Assembly (NCBI GenBank): GCA_023459275.1
Contig: JAEWVC010000028.1
Coordinates: forward strand, 1-28,948
Source: Bacillota bacterium
Lineage (GTDB): Bacteria > Bacillota > Clostridia > Christensenellales > Aristaeellaceae
Reading direction: 5' to 3'
Length of the DNA: 28,948 nucleotides
The notes below the pieces were generated by a model that was not told the origin of the DNA, ran no database searches, and saw nothing but the letters and a program-made list of their open reading frames with translations. This document shows, piece by piece, positions 14,426 to 21,690 of the stretch; within the stretch, counting starts at the first letter, position 1, and each line of letters opens with the position of its first letter. The position numbers and the translations under genes are program-made.

Positions 14426-15024
14426 CCGCCTTCCCCGCTTTCCGCAAGGATCGCTTCCATCTTCTTGTTGATCGCTTCCTCATGGACACGCATGGCCTGA
14501 AGCGTTCTTTCAATCAGCTCGTCCAGCGTCCAGCCCAGCATATCGGCTCCCTGCTCGATCACCTGCCGGGAGCATCCGGCGGCAAAGCTCGGGGACTTGT
14601 ACTTCTTCATCACGGATTTGAGCTCCATATCCATCACAGACCTGGAGGGCCGCATTTTGGCCGCCGCGCCAATGAGCCCTGTCAGCTCATCCACCGCGAA
14701 AAGCACTTTCTCCATCTCGTGCTCGGGCTTCACATCCGCCGCGAGCCCATATCCATGGGAGGCGCAGGCATGGATGATCTGCTCATCAATGTCCTCCGCC
14801 ATCATGATTTCCTGCACTTTGATGCAATGCTCTTCGGGGTACATCTCAAAATCCAGGTCATGCAGGAGCCCCACGATGGACCAGAATTCCTTTTCTTCCT
14901 CGTAGCCCAGCAGCTTTGCCATCTCCTCCATCACCCCGGATACCGTCAATGCATGTTGAAGATGGAAAGGTTCCTTGTTGTAGCGACGCAAAAGCTCCCA
15001 GGACTGTTCATAAGTAGGCCGCAT
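14422..15024 (-). CDS. HD-domain phosphohydrolase-like protein
   Basis: A 200-residue probable metal-dependent phosphohydrolase of unknown substrate. HD residues are visible: an early His in FHLQHALTVSGVM, the HD pair in VGLLHDLDFEMYPEEHC, a later His in IHACASHGYG, and Asp in LFAVDELTGLIGA. This is the pattern of the small HDIG-like proteins often called predicted hydrolases. The ATG at 15024 is chosen because GGAGG lies 6 bases upstream; the ATG at 15030 directly follows that site. It is the first gene before tcdA, but no biochemical link is known to me. Confidence 0.85.
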   Translation of the reverse strand: MRPTYEQSWELLRRYNKEPFHLQHALTVSGVMEEMAKLLGYEEEKEFWSIVGLLHDLDFEMYPEEHCIKVQEIMMAEDIDEQIIHACASHGYGLAADVKPEHEMEKVLFAVDELTGLIGAAAKMRPSRSVMDMELKSVMKKYKSPSFAAGCSRQVIEQGADMLGWTLDELIERTLQAMRVHEEAINKKMEAILAESGEGG

Positions 15025-15057
15025 GGTCATCCTCCGGTCATAAGCATTCCATCTGCA

Positions 15058-15086
15058 ATTATATACAAAAAACCGCAAAAATGCAA
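15058..15086 (-). promoter_or_regulatory. Promoter of the HD-tcdA operon
   Basis: On the minus strand TTGCAT (15081-15086) and TATAAT (15058-15063) are separated by 17 bases. This leaves a leader of about 30 bases. Confidence 0.82.
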
Positions 15087-15111
15087 AGCCCCCGGCGTAT
15101 CCGCTTCCGGG
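15081..15111 (-). terminator. Weak terminator candidate after phoR
   Basis: On the minus strand CCCGG (15107-15111) pairs with CCGGG (15091-15095), then GGCTTTGCATTTTT follows. The stem is short and the T-run is interrupted. It overlaps the -35 box of the next operon. Confidence 0.35.
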
Positions 15112-15129
15112 TCCTCCATCAGCCGGCCC

Positions 15130-16521
15130 CTATTTTTCTTCCCGTACATCCAGCGCCCTGTCATAGGGGAACTGCACGGAAAAGGTGCTCCCCTCCCCCG
15201 GCGCGCTTTTCACCTGCAGCTTGGCGCCGTAATTCTGCGCAATGTGCTTGACGATGGAAAGCCCCAGCCCGGTGCCGCCCGTCAGCCGGCTGTGAGATTT
15301 GTCGATGCGGTAGAACCGCTCGAAAACCCTTGTGAGGTGTTCCTCCTCCATGCCGATGCCGTCATCCTCCACGGACAGGAAAAAATCCCCCAGGTGGACC
15401 ACCGCATGCCCGCCCGGCTTGCCGTACCGGATGGCGTTGTCCACCAGGTTATAAATCAGCTCCCACAGGTCCTTGGCGTTGGCGTGCACCCTGCCCACGC
15501 CGTCCATGGTAACGGTGATCCCCCGCATGCGGGCAAGGGGCTCCAGCGCTTGGATCACCTCCCGGGTCAAGGGCTGCAGGGAGACCATTTCCGTCTTTTC
15601 CAGCACCTTCCCCTCCGCCTTGCTAAGGCGCAGGATATCGTTGATGATGTTCAGCAGCCGGTCGCTTTCCGATACGATACGGTTCAAATAAGCCTTTTGC
15701 TTTTCCTTGTCGGACACCATCTCCCCCGCCAGCAGCTCGGCAAAGCCCTTGATGGAGGTCAGGGGGGATTTCAATTCATGGGAGGCGTTGGCGATGAAAT
15801 CGGAACGAAGCTGCTGCGTCTTTTGCACTTCCTCAAAATCATACCGCAGCTTTTCAATCAGATAGCTGATATTATCCAGGATGGGCCGCACTTCGGGCTC
15901 CGCCCGGTCCATGTCCTCCTGAAGCAGGCCAACATCCCCCTTGCCCATAAGCATTTCATTAACGCGTATCAGCGGCTGGGAAACACGCTTTTCCAGCCGG
16001 TTGGCAAAAAAGGGAACGGCGACAAGGGTGAGGGCGGTCAATACCGCCACCACCGGCAGAAGGCGCCACCAGTACGCCGCGGCGGTGGACGCCGGAAAGG
16101 AAAGACGCAGGACCACATTGTCCCGTACCAGCCTGGCAGCGTAAATCGTCTCAATGCCCAGCGTGCTGCTTACCCGCGTATCGGTGCCGGTCTCCCCGTT
16201 AAGCGCCTTAACAACCTCAGGCCTGTCCGCATGTGTCGCCATTTGTGAGGCGTCCGCCGCGCTGTCGGCCAGCACCTTTCCTTTTGCGTCGATAAACGTA
16301 ACGCGCAGTTTCGGGTCTCCCGAAGCGATCTGCGAAGCCAGCGCAGCGTAATCGACGGGTGTCTCCCCCATCAGCGCGTTTGCGGTCTGCAAAAGCGCGG
16401 TCAGATGGTCGCGCACCTCTTCCCGCTGCACGCCGTCAAACACCAGAATGCAGCCGGTCAGCATCAGAGCCACGATCAAAAGCGCGCCAAGATAACTCAG
16501 GCGTTTCACATACCGCTTCAT
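15130..16521 (-). CDS. phoR: Phosphate-type sensor histidine kinase PhoR
   Basis: A 463-residue membrane sensor kinase, partner of the response regulator just upstream. Helix 1 is at about residues 9-28. An extracytoplasmic sensor follows to about 148 (with VTFIDAKGKVLADSAAD, a PAS/dCache-like piece). Helix 2 is at about 151-173, then a linker and the HisKA domain with the phosphoacceptor His248 in ANASHELKSPLTSIKGF. The ATPase domain shows LVDNAIRYG (N box), VEDDGIGM (G1), FERFYR and GGTGLGLSIVK (G2). The layout and the phoU/pstB context match PhoR. It is the last gene of the pst/pho operon, 9 bases after phoP, with a weak ribosome binding site. Confidence 0.9.
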   Translation of the reverse strand: MKRYVKRLSYLGALLIVALMLTGCILVFDGVQREEVRDHLTALLQTANALMGETPVDYAALASQIASGDPKLRVTFIDAKGKVLADSAADASQMATHADRPEVVKALNGETGTDTRVSSTLGIETIYAARLVRDNVVLRLSFPASTAAAYWWRLLPVVAVLTALTLVAVPFFANRLEKRVSQPLIRVNEMLMGKGDVGLLQEDMDRAEPEVRPILDNISYLIEKLRYDFEEVQKTQQLRSDFIANASHELKSPLTSIKGFAELLAGEMVSDKEKQKAYLNRIVSESDRLLNIINDILRLSKAEGKVLEKTEMVSLQPLTREVIQALEPLARMRGITVTMDGVGRVHANAKDLWELIYNLVDNAIRYGKPGGHAVVHLGDFFLSVEDDGIGMEEEHLTRVFERFYRIDKSHSRLTGGTGLGLSIVKHIAQNYGAKLQVKSAPGEGSTFSVQFPYDRALDVREEK

Positions 16522-16530
16522 AGGGCAGGC

Positions 16531-17214
16531 TCAGTCCTTCTTCATGCGGTAGCCATAGCCGCGCACGGTTTCGATGTATTTGGGATGATCGGCGCTGTCA
16601 TTGAGCTTCATGCGCAGGGACCGCACATGGAAATCCACGGTCCTGGTGGTTTCGCCGCTGAAGTCGTAGCCCCACACGTTTTCCAAGAGCCTGTCCCGGC
16701 TGACCACGAAGCCCGCGTGGCGGCACAGGTACTCCAAAAGCTCAAATTCCTGGTGGGTCAGCCGGATGGGCACGCCATCCTGCCGGACCTCCTTCTTGTC
16801 AAAATCCATCGTGAGGTCCGCTACCCGCATGATGCTTCCCCCATCCTCCATGCGGCGCAGCGCCGTTTTCACACGGGCCTGCAGTTCCAGTACCCCAAAA
16901 GGCTTGGTAATATAGTCTTCCGCGCCCATCTCCAGCCCCCGCACCTTGTCCAATTCCTCGCCTTTGGCGGAAAGGATGATCACGGGGATGGCGGCAGTCT
17001 CCGGCGCTTCCTTCCAGGCTTTCAGGATGAACCATCCGTCCTTGCCCGGCAGCATGATGTCCAGCAGCAGCAATTGCGGCGGTTCCTGCTTCATTTTTTC
17101 CGTAAGGCCCTCCGCGCTGCCTACCAAAGCAGCCTCATGGCCCGCCGCAGAAAGCGTTGCCGCGATGAGTTCCCCAATGTTTTCATCATCTTCCACAATG
17201 TAGATCTTCGCCAT
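16531..17214 (-). CDS. phoP: Response regulator PhoP/PhoB
   Basis: An OmpR/PhoB-family transcription factor of 227 residues. The receiver domain (1-120) has the acid pocket VEDDEN, the phosphoacceptor Asp52 in LLLLDIMLPGKDG, and the Lys in YITKPFG. The winged-helix DNA-binding domain follows (about 130-227) with RLTHQEFELLEYLCRHAG, LLENVWGYDF, TVDFHVRSLRMKL and IETVRGYGYRM. The ATG at 17214 follows GGGGGGAG; the longer frame from 17241 lacks support. It lies between phoU and phoR and would regulate phosphate uptake. Confidence 0.92.
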   Translation of the reverse strand: MAKIYIVEDDENIGELIAATLSAAGHEAALVGSAEGLTEKMKQEPPQLLLLDIMLPGKDGWFILKAWKEAPETAAIPVIILSAKGEELDKVRGLEMGAEDYITKPFGVLELQARVKTALRRMEDGGSIMRVADLTMDFDKKEVRQDGVPIRLTHQEFELLEYLCRHAGFVVSRDRLLENVWGYDFSGETTRTVDFHVRSLRMKLNDSADHPKYIETVRGYGYRMKKD

Positions 17215-17244
17215 GCCGCTCCCCCCATCTTTCGGAATCATATC

Positions 17245-17901
17245 TCAAAGGATCTGCCTGTTCTTGTGTTCCCCGGTCACGGCAAAGATCACCCATTCGG
17301 CGATATTCTGCGCGTGGTCGCCAATGCGCTCCAGATATTTGGCGATCATCAGCTCATCCATCTTGCGGCTGGAGCTGCTGGGGTCCTTTAAAATATCCTT
17401 TACCAGCTCGCCACGCACCTGCATGAACAGCCTGTCGATCTCATCATCGCTCTGGATCACCGCTTCGGCCAGCATGGTATCGTCCGTCAAAAAGGCATGG
17501 ATGGCTTCGTTCACCATGATGACACACTTGTCCGCCATGGTGTACAGCTGCGCCGGCCTGGCATTGGGCTCCTCCCCCAGGTGCAGCACGATCTCCGCGA
17601 TATCCGCGCCCTGGTCGCAGATGCGCTCCATATCGGTGATCATTTTCAGCGCCGTGGAAATGACGCGCAAGTCCTTCGCCACCGGCTGCTCCGACAAGAG
17701 GATCAAAAGCGATTTGCGCTCAATGGAAAGCTCCAGTTCGTCGGCAATATGGTCGTTTTCATACACCTGGCGGGCCAGGCTTTGGCTGCCGGAGCGCAGC
17801 GCTTCCATAGCGTTTCCCAGGGTATCCTCTATAAACCGGCTCATACGTTTGAGTTCTTCATTCAGCTCCTGCATTTCCCGCTGGAATTTGGAACGCATCA
17901 T
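17245..17901 (-). CDS. phoU: Phosphate signalling protein PhoU
   Basis: A 218-residue all-helical cytoplasmic protein that relays phosphate-transporter state to PhoR. Two PhoU repeats are seen, each with helix segments rich in acidic metal-binding positions: LNEELKRMSRFIEDTLGNAMEAL and DMERICDQGADIAEIV in the first, MVNEAIHAFLTDDTMLAEAV and YLERIGDHAQNIAEWVIF in the second (each quoted in part). Length and tandem repeats match PhoU. Two adjacent ATGs (17901 and 17898) overlap the pstB stop. Confidence 0.93.
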   Translation of the reverse strand: MMRSKFQREMQELNEELKRMSRFIEDTLGNAMEALRSGSQSLARQVYENDHIADELELSIERKSLLILLSEQPVAKDLRVISTALKMITDMERICDQGADIAEIVLHLGEEPNARPAQLYTMADKCVIMVNEAIHAFLTDDTMLAEAVIQSDDEIDRLFMQVRGELVKDILKDPSSSSRKMDELMIAKYLERIGDHAQNIAEWVIFAVTGEHKNRQIL

Positions 17902-18644
17902 CCGAACCTCCCTGTGATGTAGTCCTCCGTCTTGGTTTCCCTGGGGTGGGCGAACAGCGTCAATGTATCGTTGAACTCAACGACCTCCCCGTGGAGGAAA
18001 AAGGCCGTCCTGTCGGAAATGCGGGCTGCCTGCTGCATGTTGTGGGTCACGATGACGATGGTGTAGAATGCTTTCAGTTCCATCATCAAATCCTCGATGC
18101 GGCTGGTGGAGATGGGGTCCAGCGCGGAGGTGGGCTCATCCATCAAAAGCACTTCCGGGCTCACGGCCAGCGCCCTTGCGATGCACACCCGCTGCTGCTG
18201 TCCGCCGGAGAGGCCCAGGGCGCTTTTTTTCAGCCGGTCCTTGACCTCATCCCAGATGGCCGCCTGGCGCAGGCTCTTTTCCACCAGCCCGTCAAGATCC
18301 GATTTTTTGCGGATGCCATGGGTCCTGGGCCCATAGGCGATATTGTCGAAAATGCTCATGGGAAAGGGATTGGGTTTTTGAAACACCATGCCCACCCTGC
18401 GCCGTAAATCCGTCACATCCAGTTCCTGATAGATATCTTTGCCATCCAACGTCGCTTTTCCTTCTATCCGCACACCTTCCACCAAATCATTCATGCGGTT
18501 GAGGATTTTTAAAAGTGTGGACTTGCCGCACCCGGATGGCCCGATCAGCGCGGTGATCTCCTTTTCCCTCACGGAAAGGGACACATCCTTCAGCGCATGC
18601 AGCGTTCCGTAATACAAATTGATATGTTGAAGATCGATTTTCAC
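17898..18644 (-). CDS. pstB: Phosphate ABC transporter ATP-binding protein PstB
   Basis: A 248-residue ABC ATPase. It has Walker A GPSGCGKST, the PstB-specific KILNRMNDL and FQKPNPFPMSIFDNIAYGPR, the signature LSGGQQQR, Walker B VLLMDEPTSALD and the switch His in VTHNMQQAARIS. The insertion FPMSIFDN separates PstB from other ABC ATPases. The start is GTG at 18644 with GGTGA 6 bases upstream. It is the first gene of the operon, yet no pstS, pstC or pstA precedes it, which is unusual for a PstB. Confidence 0.94.
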   Translation of the reverse strand: MKIDLQHINLYYGTLHALKDVSLSVREKEITALIGPSGCGKSTLLKILNRMNDLVEGVRIEGKATLDGKDIYQELDVTDLRRRVGMVFQKPNPFPMSIFDNIAYGPRTHGIRKKSDLDGLVEKSLRQAAIWDEVKDRLKKSALGLSGGQQQRVCIARALAVSPEVLLMDEPTSALDPISTSRIEDLMMELKAFYTIVIVTHNMQQAARISDRTAFFLHGEVVEFNDTLTLFAHPRETKTEDYITGRFG

Positions 18645-18680
18645 CTAATTTCACCGCTTTCTGACACCTTGCTTCCATGT

Positions 18681-18742
18681 ACAATAGAATCATATAAGAA
18701 TTCTGTGCGCGGGCAGATATGAAGATGTAAGAACTGTGAAAG
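18681..18742 (-). promoter_or_regulatory. pstB operon promoter region with PHO-box-like repeat
   Basis: On the minus strand CTTTCAC-AGTT-CTTACAT (18725-18742) repeats a 7-base unit with an 11-base period, the pattern of the enterobacterial PHO box; each unit matches CTGTCAT at five of seven positions. About 30 bases downstream are two -10-like boxes, TATGAT (18689-18694) and TATTGT (18681-18686), with no good -35. This agrees with an activator-dependent promoter but is suggestive only. Confidence 0.4.
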
Positions 18743-18914
18743 AAGCGATGCCGCCTTGCTCCGCGGGAGCGATGGGATCACGAACAAATCCGCCATATAC
18801 AAAGCGGTTGCATATACCGCAATATGCAGGCCTGCATTTCCATGCGCATCTGTCATGGCCCTTCTTTTTTTGTGCTGCGGAGCGCTTTCCGGATCGTTGC
18901 CATGCAACCCCGAA

Positions 18915-18975
18915 TACCGTTGCCCGCCTGGTGACCACCGCATATGCGGCGGGGGCAAGCCCCCACCCTACGGTA
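18915..18975. repeat. 61-bp palindromic element (REP/MITE-like)
   Basis: The outer arms TACCGT (18915-18920) and ACGGTA (18970-18975) enclose GCCCGCC, then the palindrome CCGCATATGCGG (18938-18949), then GGGGGC-AA-GCCCCC (18951-18964). The nested dyads and GGGGGCAAGCCCCC core look like the small dispersed palindromes of Clostridial genomes. Copies elsewhere cannot be seen in this window. Confidence 0.45.
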
Positions 18976-19043
18976 AAAGCTGCGATTCAAGCGGCAGCCT
19001 TGAAATGCGGCGGCAGCCCTGTTGCGGAACTTTCCTGAAAGCA

Positions 19044-19069
19044 TAAAAAAACCGCCGTGCGGGCGGCTT
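19044..19069 (-). terminator. Intrinsic terminator after the SH3-protein genes
   Basis: On the minus strand AGCCGCC-CGCAC-GGCGGT forms a stem directly followed by seven T. It lies 49 bases beyond the end of the decayed SH3 gene. Confidence 0.88.
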
Positions 19070-19117
19070 TGAAAAAAGGTTTGGGAAGGAAAGTGTGTAT
19101 GGAATCCCCTTAGTGTT

Positions 19118-19597
19118 TCAGCGCGGCGGAGTGATGACGGGGAAAGCATACTCCGCCTGATTTGTCCCAAATTCCAGCACATCGCTTTTCACGTAGCCGG
19201 CATAGCCTTCGTAGTGGGCCTTACGCCAGGTTTTCCCTTTTCCCAACAGGATCAGGCGCTGGCCGCAGGGAATGGCGGTGAGCACTTCGGCGGTTTCACC
19301 GGCTGTCCTGTACATCTTCAGCGGCACGCCTCTTTCCCCTCTTACTGTAACCCACATGCATCTTGGCTTTGTTAGGAATGGCGGCGATGGCGTCACCCCT
19401 CGAGCAGCTGGGATAGAACTGCATCTTCCCGCCCGTGACGGTGGCGGTGCAGCTGGTGGCATACGTCCCCCCCCTGTCGCCCACATAATCCCCCAGTACG
19501 AAAGCAGCAGAGGGGTGCAGGCCAGCAGGCAGATGATCTGCTTGAGGATGCCTTTTTCAAGGACAGCCGCCTTCCCCCACAAGTCGGCTGCAGCCAA
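19118..19597 (-). pseudogene. Decayed SH3-domain secreted protein, paralogue of its upstream neighbour
   Basis: In one frame there is a signal-peptide-like start (GILKQIICLLACTPLLLSY, close to RRAICLLACAMLLLP of the neighbour) and, near the end, a good SH3 domain (VTVRGERGVPLKMYRTAG...AHYEGYAGYVKSDVLEFG). Between them that frame reads nonsense rich in Pro and Arg. The homologous SH3 sequence (YATSCTATVTGGKMQFYP...IPNKAKMHVG) lies in another frame. The first switch coincides with a run of eight G (19467-19474); a ninth G would restore it. The second break, near 19350, appears to join the middle of one SH3 domain to the start of the next, so a deletion is likely. The only available start is a TTG at 19597 without a good ribosome binding site. 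Confidence 0.8.
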
Positions 19598-19614
19598 GTC
19601 TACCGCATTTCCCG

Positions 19615-21561
19615 TCAGCCGTGCCCCTCGCCTGGCCCGCTGATATAGACCACCTTCCGGGTGTAGGCGTGCACCATGATCTCGTATTCGCAGCCGCCCC
19701 GGTCCTTGTTCATGCAGTCGATCTGCCAGTAGGGTGCCTCAAAAGCGGTGCTTGTTTCCGCGTACCGGATGGTCACCGTGTAAGCGGAGGGATTGAAGCC
19801 CGGATATTTGCCCGCCAGCGCGCTTTGGCCAATGGAAAGCGCATCCTCCTTGGAAAGGGGGTTGGCCATTTGCTCCTGGCTGTAGACGGGTGCGGGGGTA
19901 GGCGTGGCGTAGCTGATCTCAGTCAAGTCGGGCTCCCATCCCTGGAGGATGTAGATCACCTTTTGGGTATACGTATGCACCATCACGATGAACGTGACCG
20001 ACGTGTGCTGGGGATAGCCTTCCACGTTTGTCACGTAGTTGAACTGCCAGTAAGGCTGCTCAAACTGCGTAGGTTCGTTGTCATGGTAGGAGGCCTCCAC
20101 CGTATAGGCGGAGGGGCCCGCAAAGGCTTCATACTTTTTGGCCAGGGCGCTGGCGCCGATGTTGGCCGCCTGCTCCTTGGAAATTTCCTTCATGCTGCCG
20201 TAGGACTGGCGGGGGGCGGGCGTCCAGGCAGGGCCGGGGGTGGCTGTTCCGGCCACCGCCGCGTTCATCACGGCTTTGGCCGCTTCGTTCCTGTCCACAT
20301 TGTCAAAGTCAAGCGCACCGGTCTTTACCCAGCCCTGAATGGCGCCATCGGACACATTGCTCCAGCCGCCGATGACGTAAAGCACCTCCACCGGTCCGCC
20401 CTTTTTCAGACTGCCGGTGATCGCGGAGGAGGCTGCCGCGCTACGGTACATCGCCTGGTCGCTTTTGAGCACGGCGTAGGAAATGCAGTGCCGGGAGGGC
20501 GAAGTTTCCACTTCCTCCTGGGTCTCGGGCTTGAGGGTGGAGGTCAGCACATAGCCGGTTTCACCTTCGGCATACCTGATTTTCGTCCACACCTTTCCAC
20601 GGGAAAGGATGGTGAAAACGCTGTAGCAGTCCATTTGATCGATGATCGCCGCATCCTCGCTGGCTCCGATACGGACAAAGGAGATGGGAAGCCCGGGATA
20701 CAGCCTGCCGGAGGTTTCCTGTGCGCCGCCCTCGCCCTCCTCCGTCAGAAACGAGCGTTTGACATAGCCCGTATAGTTCTTGTAGGTCACCTTCGCCCAT
20801 TCCCCTTCATAGGAAAGAACGGTCACAGCCGCCTCGCCGGGGATCCTCGTCACAATGCCGGCCGAGCCCTTGGCGGCTTTGCGCATGTTCAGGGAGCCTG
20901 ACGGAGTGGAGACGGTCGCCTTAACCGCCCCGCTCACGGGCGCGGGCGTCGCCGTTATTTCAGGCGTCTCTGCCGCCTTCTCCGCTGCCGGCGCGCTGTC
21001 GAATGTCATATACTTTGTCAATACAAAGCCGCTATATTTGCCGTATGCGGCGGCGCACCAGGTATCACCTTTTTCCGTGACCACCACCCTGGCCTTGTCC
21101 GGGATGATGGTATGCCACGCCGCGGACGAACTGCGCGATCTGCGAAGTTTCAGGCTGCCGCCTGTCACCGTGGCGTATTCCCCGCCGGGAGGCGGAGTCG
21201 GGGCCGCGGTGGGCGCAGGCGCGGCAGGCGTGGGCGTCACCGCGGATGCTGCGGGAGCGGAGCCCGCATCGCCCTCCGCCAGCGCGTACAGCCTGGACAG
21301 GGTTTGATCCCCCGCCTTCCCGTCCTCCTTCAGCCCCTGGGCCTGCTGGAAAGCCCGCACCGTGCTTTCGGTGCCCCGGCCATAGACGCCATCCGGTTTC
21401 AGGGCGTACCCAAGGCTGCTCAATGCCTGCTGCATACGCAGCACATCTTCGCCCCTGGCCCCTGGACGAAGCGTGGCGTAGCCCCCCAGGGCGATGTTGG
21501 GCAGCAAAAGCATAGCGCACGCCAGCAGGCAGATTGCTCGCCTTACAAAACGTTCCTTCAA
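19615..21561 (-). CDS. Exported PG-binding, multi-SH3 protein with two C-terminal repeats
   Basis: A 648-residue probable wall-binding protein. It has a signal peptide (to about residue 27, ending NIALG), a PG_binding_1 domain (about 30-92: LRPGARGEDVLRMQQALSSL, VYGRGTESTVRAFQ), and a Pro/Ala/Thr linker. Four bacterial SH3-like segments follow (about 128-190, 212-275, 285-345, 358-425), the second having the clearest GSLNMRKAAKGS...KNYTGYVKRSFL form. Two copies of a domain of about 80 residues end it (roughly 460-540 and 560-645), each SKE-A-x-I-G-x-SALA-x-KY ... PYWQ ... VHxYTxKVxYI, PepSY-like by look. The start is TTG with AAGGTGG 6 bases upstream. No catalytic domain is visible. The adjacent decayed paralogue shows a tandem duplication. 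Confidence 0.82.
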   Translation of the reverse strand: MKERFVRRAICLLACAMLLLPNIALGGYATLRPGARGEDVLRMQQALSSLGYALKPDGVYGRGTESTVRAFQQAQGLKEDGKAGDQTLSRLYALAEGDAGSAPAASAVTPTPAAPAPTAAPTPPPGGEYATVTGGSLKLRRSRSSSAAWHTIIPDKARVVVTEKGDTWCAAAYGKYSGFVLTKYMTFDSAPAAEKAAETPEITATPAPVSGAVKATVSTPSGSLNMRKAAKGSAGIVTRIPGEAAVTVLSYEGEWAKVTYKNYTGYVKRSFLTEEGEGGAQETSGRLYPGLPISFVRIGASEDAAIIDQMDCYSVFTILSRGKVWTKIRYAEGETGYVLTSTLKPETQEEVETSPSRHCISYAVLKSDQAMYRSAAASSAITGSLKKGGPVEVLYVIGGWSNVSDGAIQGWVKTGALDFDNVDRNEAAKAVMNAAVAGTATPGPAWTPAPRQSYGSMKEISKEQAANIGASALAKKYEAFAGPSAYTVEASYHDNEPTQFEQPYWQFNYVTNVEGYPQHTSVTFIVMVHTYTQKVIYILQGWEPDLTEISYATPTPAPVYSQEQMANPLSKEDALSIGQSALAGKYPGFNPSAYTVTIRYAETSTAFEAPYWQIDCMNKDRGGCEYEIMVHAYTRKVVYISGPGEGHG

Positions 21562-21593
21562 GGTCAGCCACCTTCTCGTTTGTTGCTGGCCTC

Positions 21594-21622
21594 AATCTAC
21601 CATATTATGCAGGAAAAGTAAA
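21594..21622 (-). promoter_or_regulatory. Promoter of the SH3-protein gene
   Basis: On the minus strand TTTACT (21617-21622) and TAGATT (21594-21599) are separated by 17 bases. Both boxes are moderate matches. The leader would be about 25 bases. Confidence 0.5.
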
Positions 21623-21690
21623 CAGGTGTTTCGAAACTTTTACGCGCTGTAATAAAATTTTTATATTTCCAGAAATGCAGCATATCCCTG

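Larger units (their letters stand above)
18645..19043. other. Gene-free stretch upstream of pstB
   Basis: I see no credible gene here. Short open frames on both strands have no ribosome binding site or recognisable product. The right half of this region contains the pstB promoter candidates, a small palindromic element at 18915-18975, and several GC-rich short repeats (for example GCGGCAG twice, at 18991 and 19010). It then runs into the terminator at 19044-19069. Confidence 0.6.

Noticed and set aside
14482..16248. Long plus-strand open frame of 588 codons
   Set aside because: It lies antisense to the HD gene and phoR, whose motifs are clear. The translated product is rich in His, Gln and Arg, typical of a GC-rich shadow frame.
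18736..19038. Small plus-strand gene of 100 codons between pstB and the SH3 genes
   Set aside because: No ribosome binding site, composition unlike the neighbours, and it crosses the palindromic element and runs almost to the terminator.
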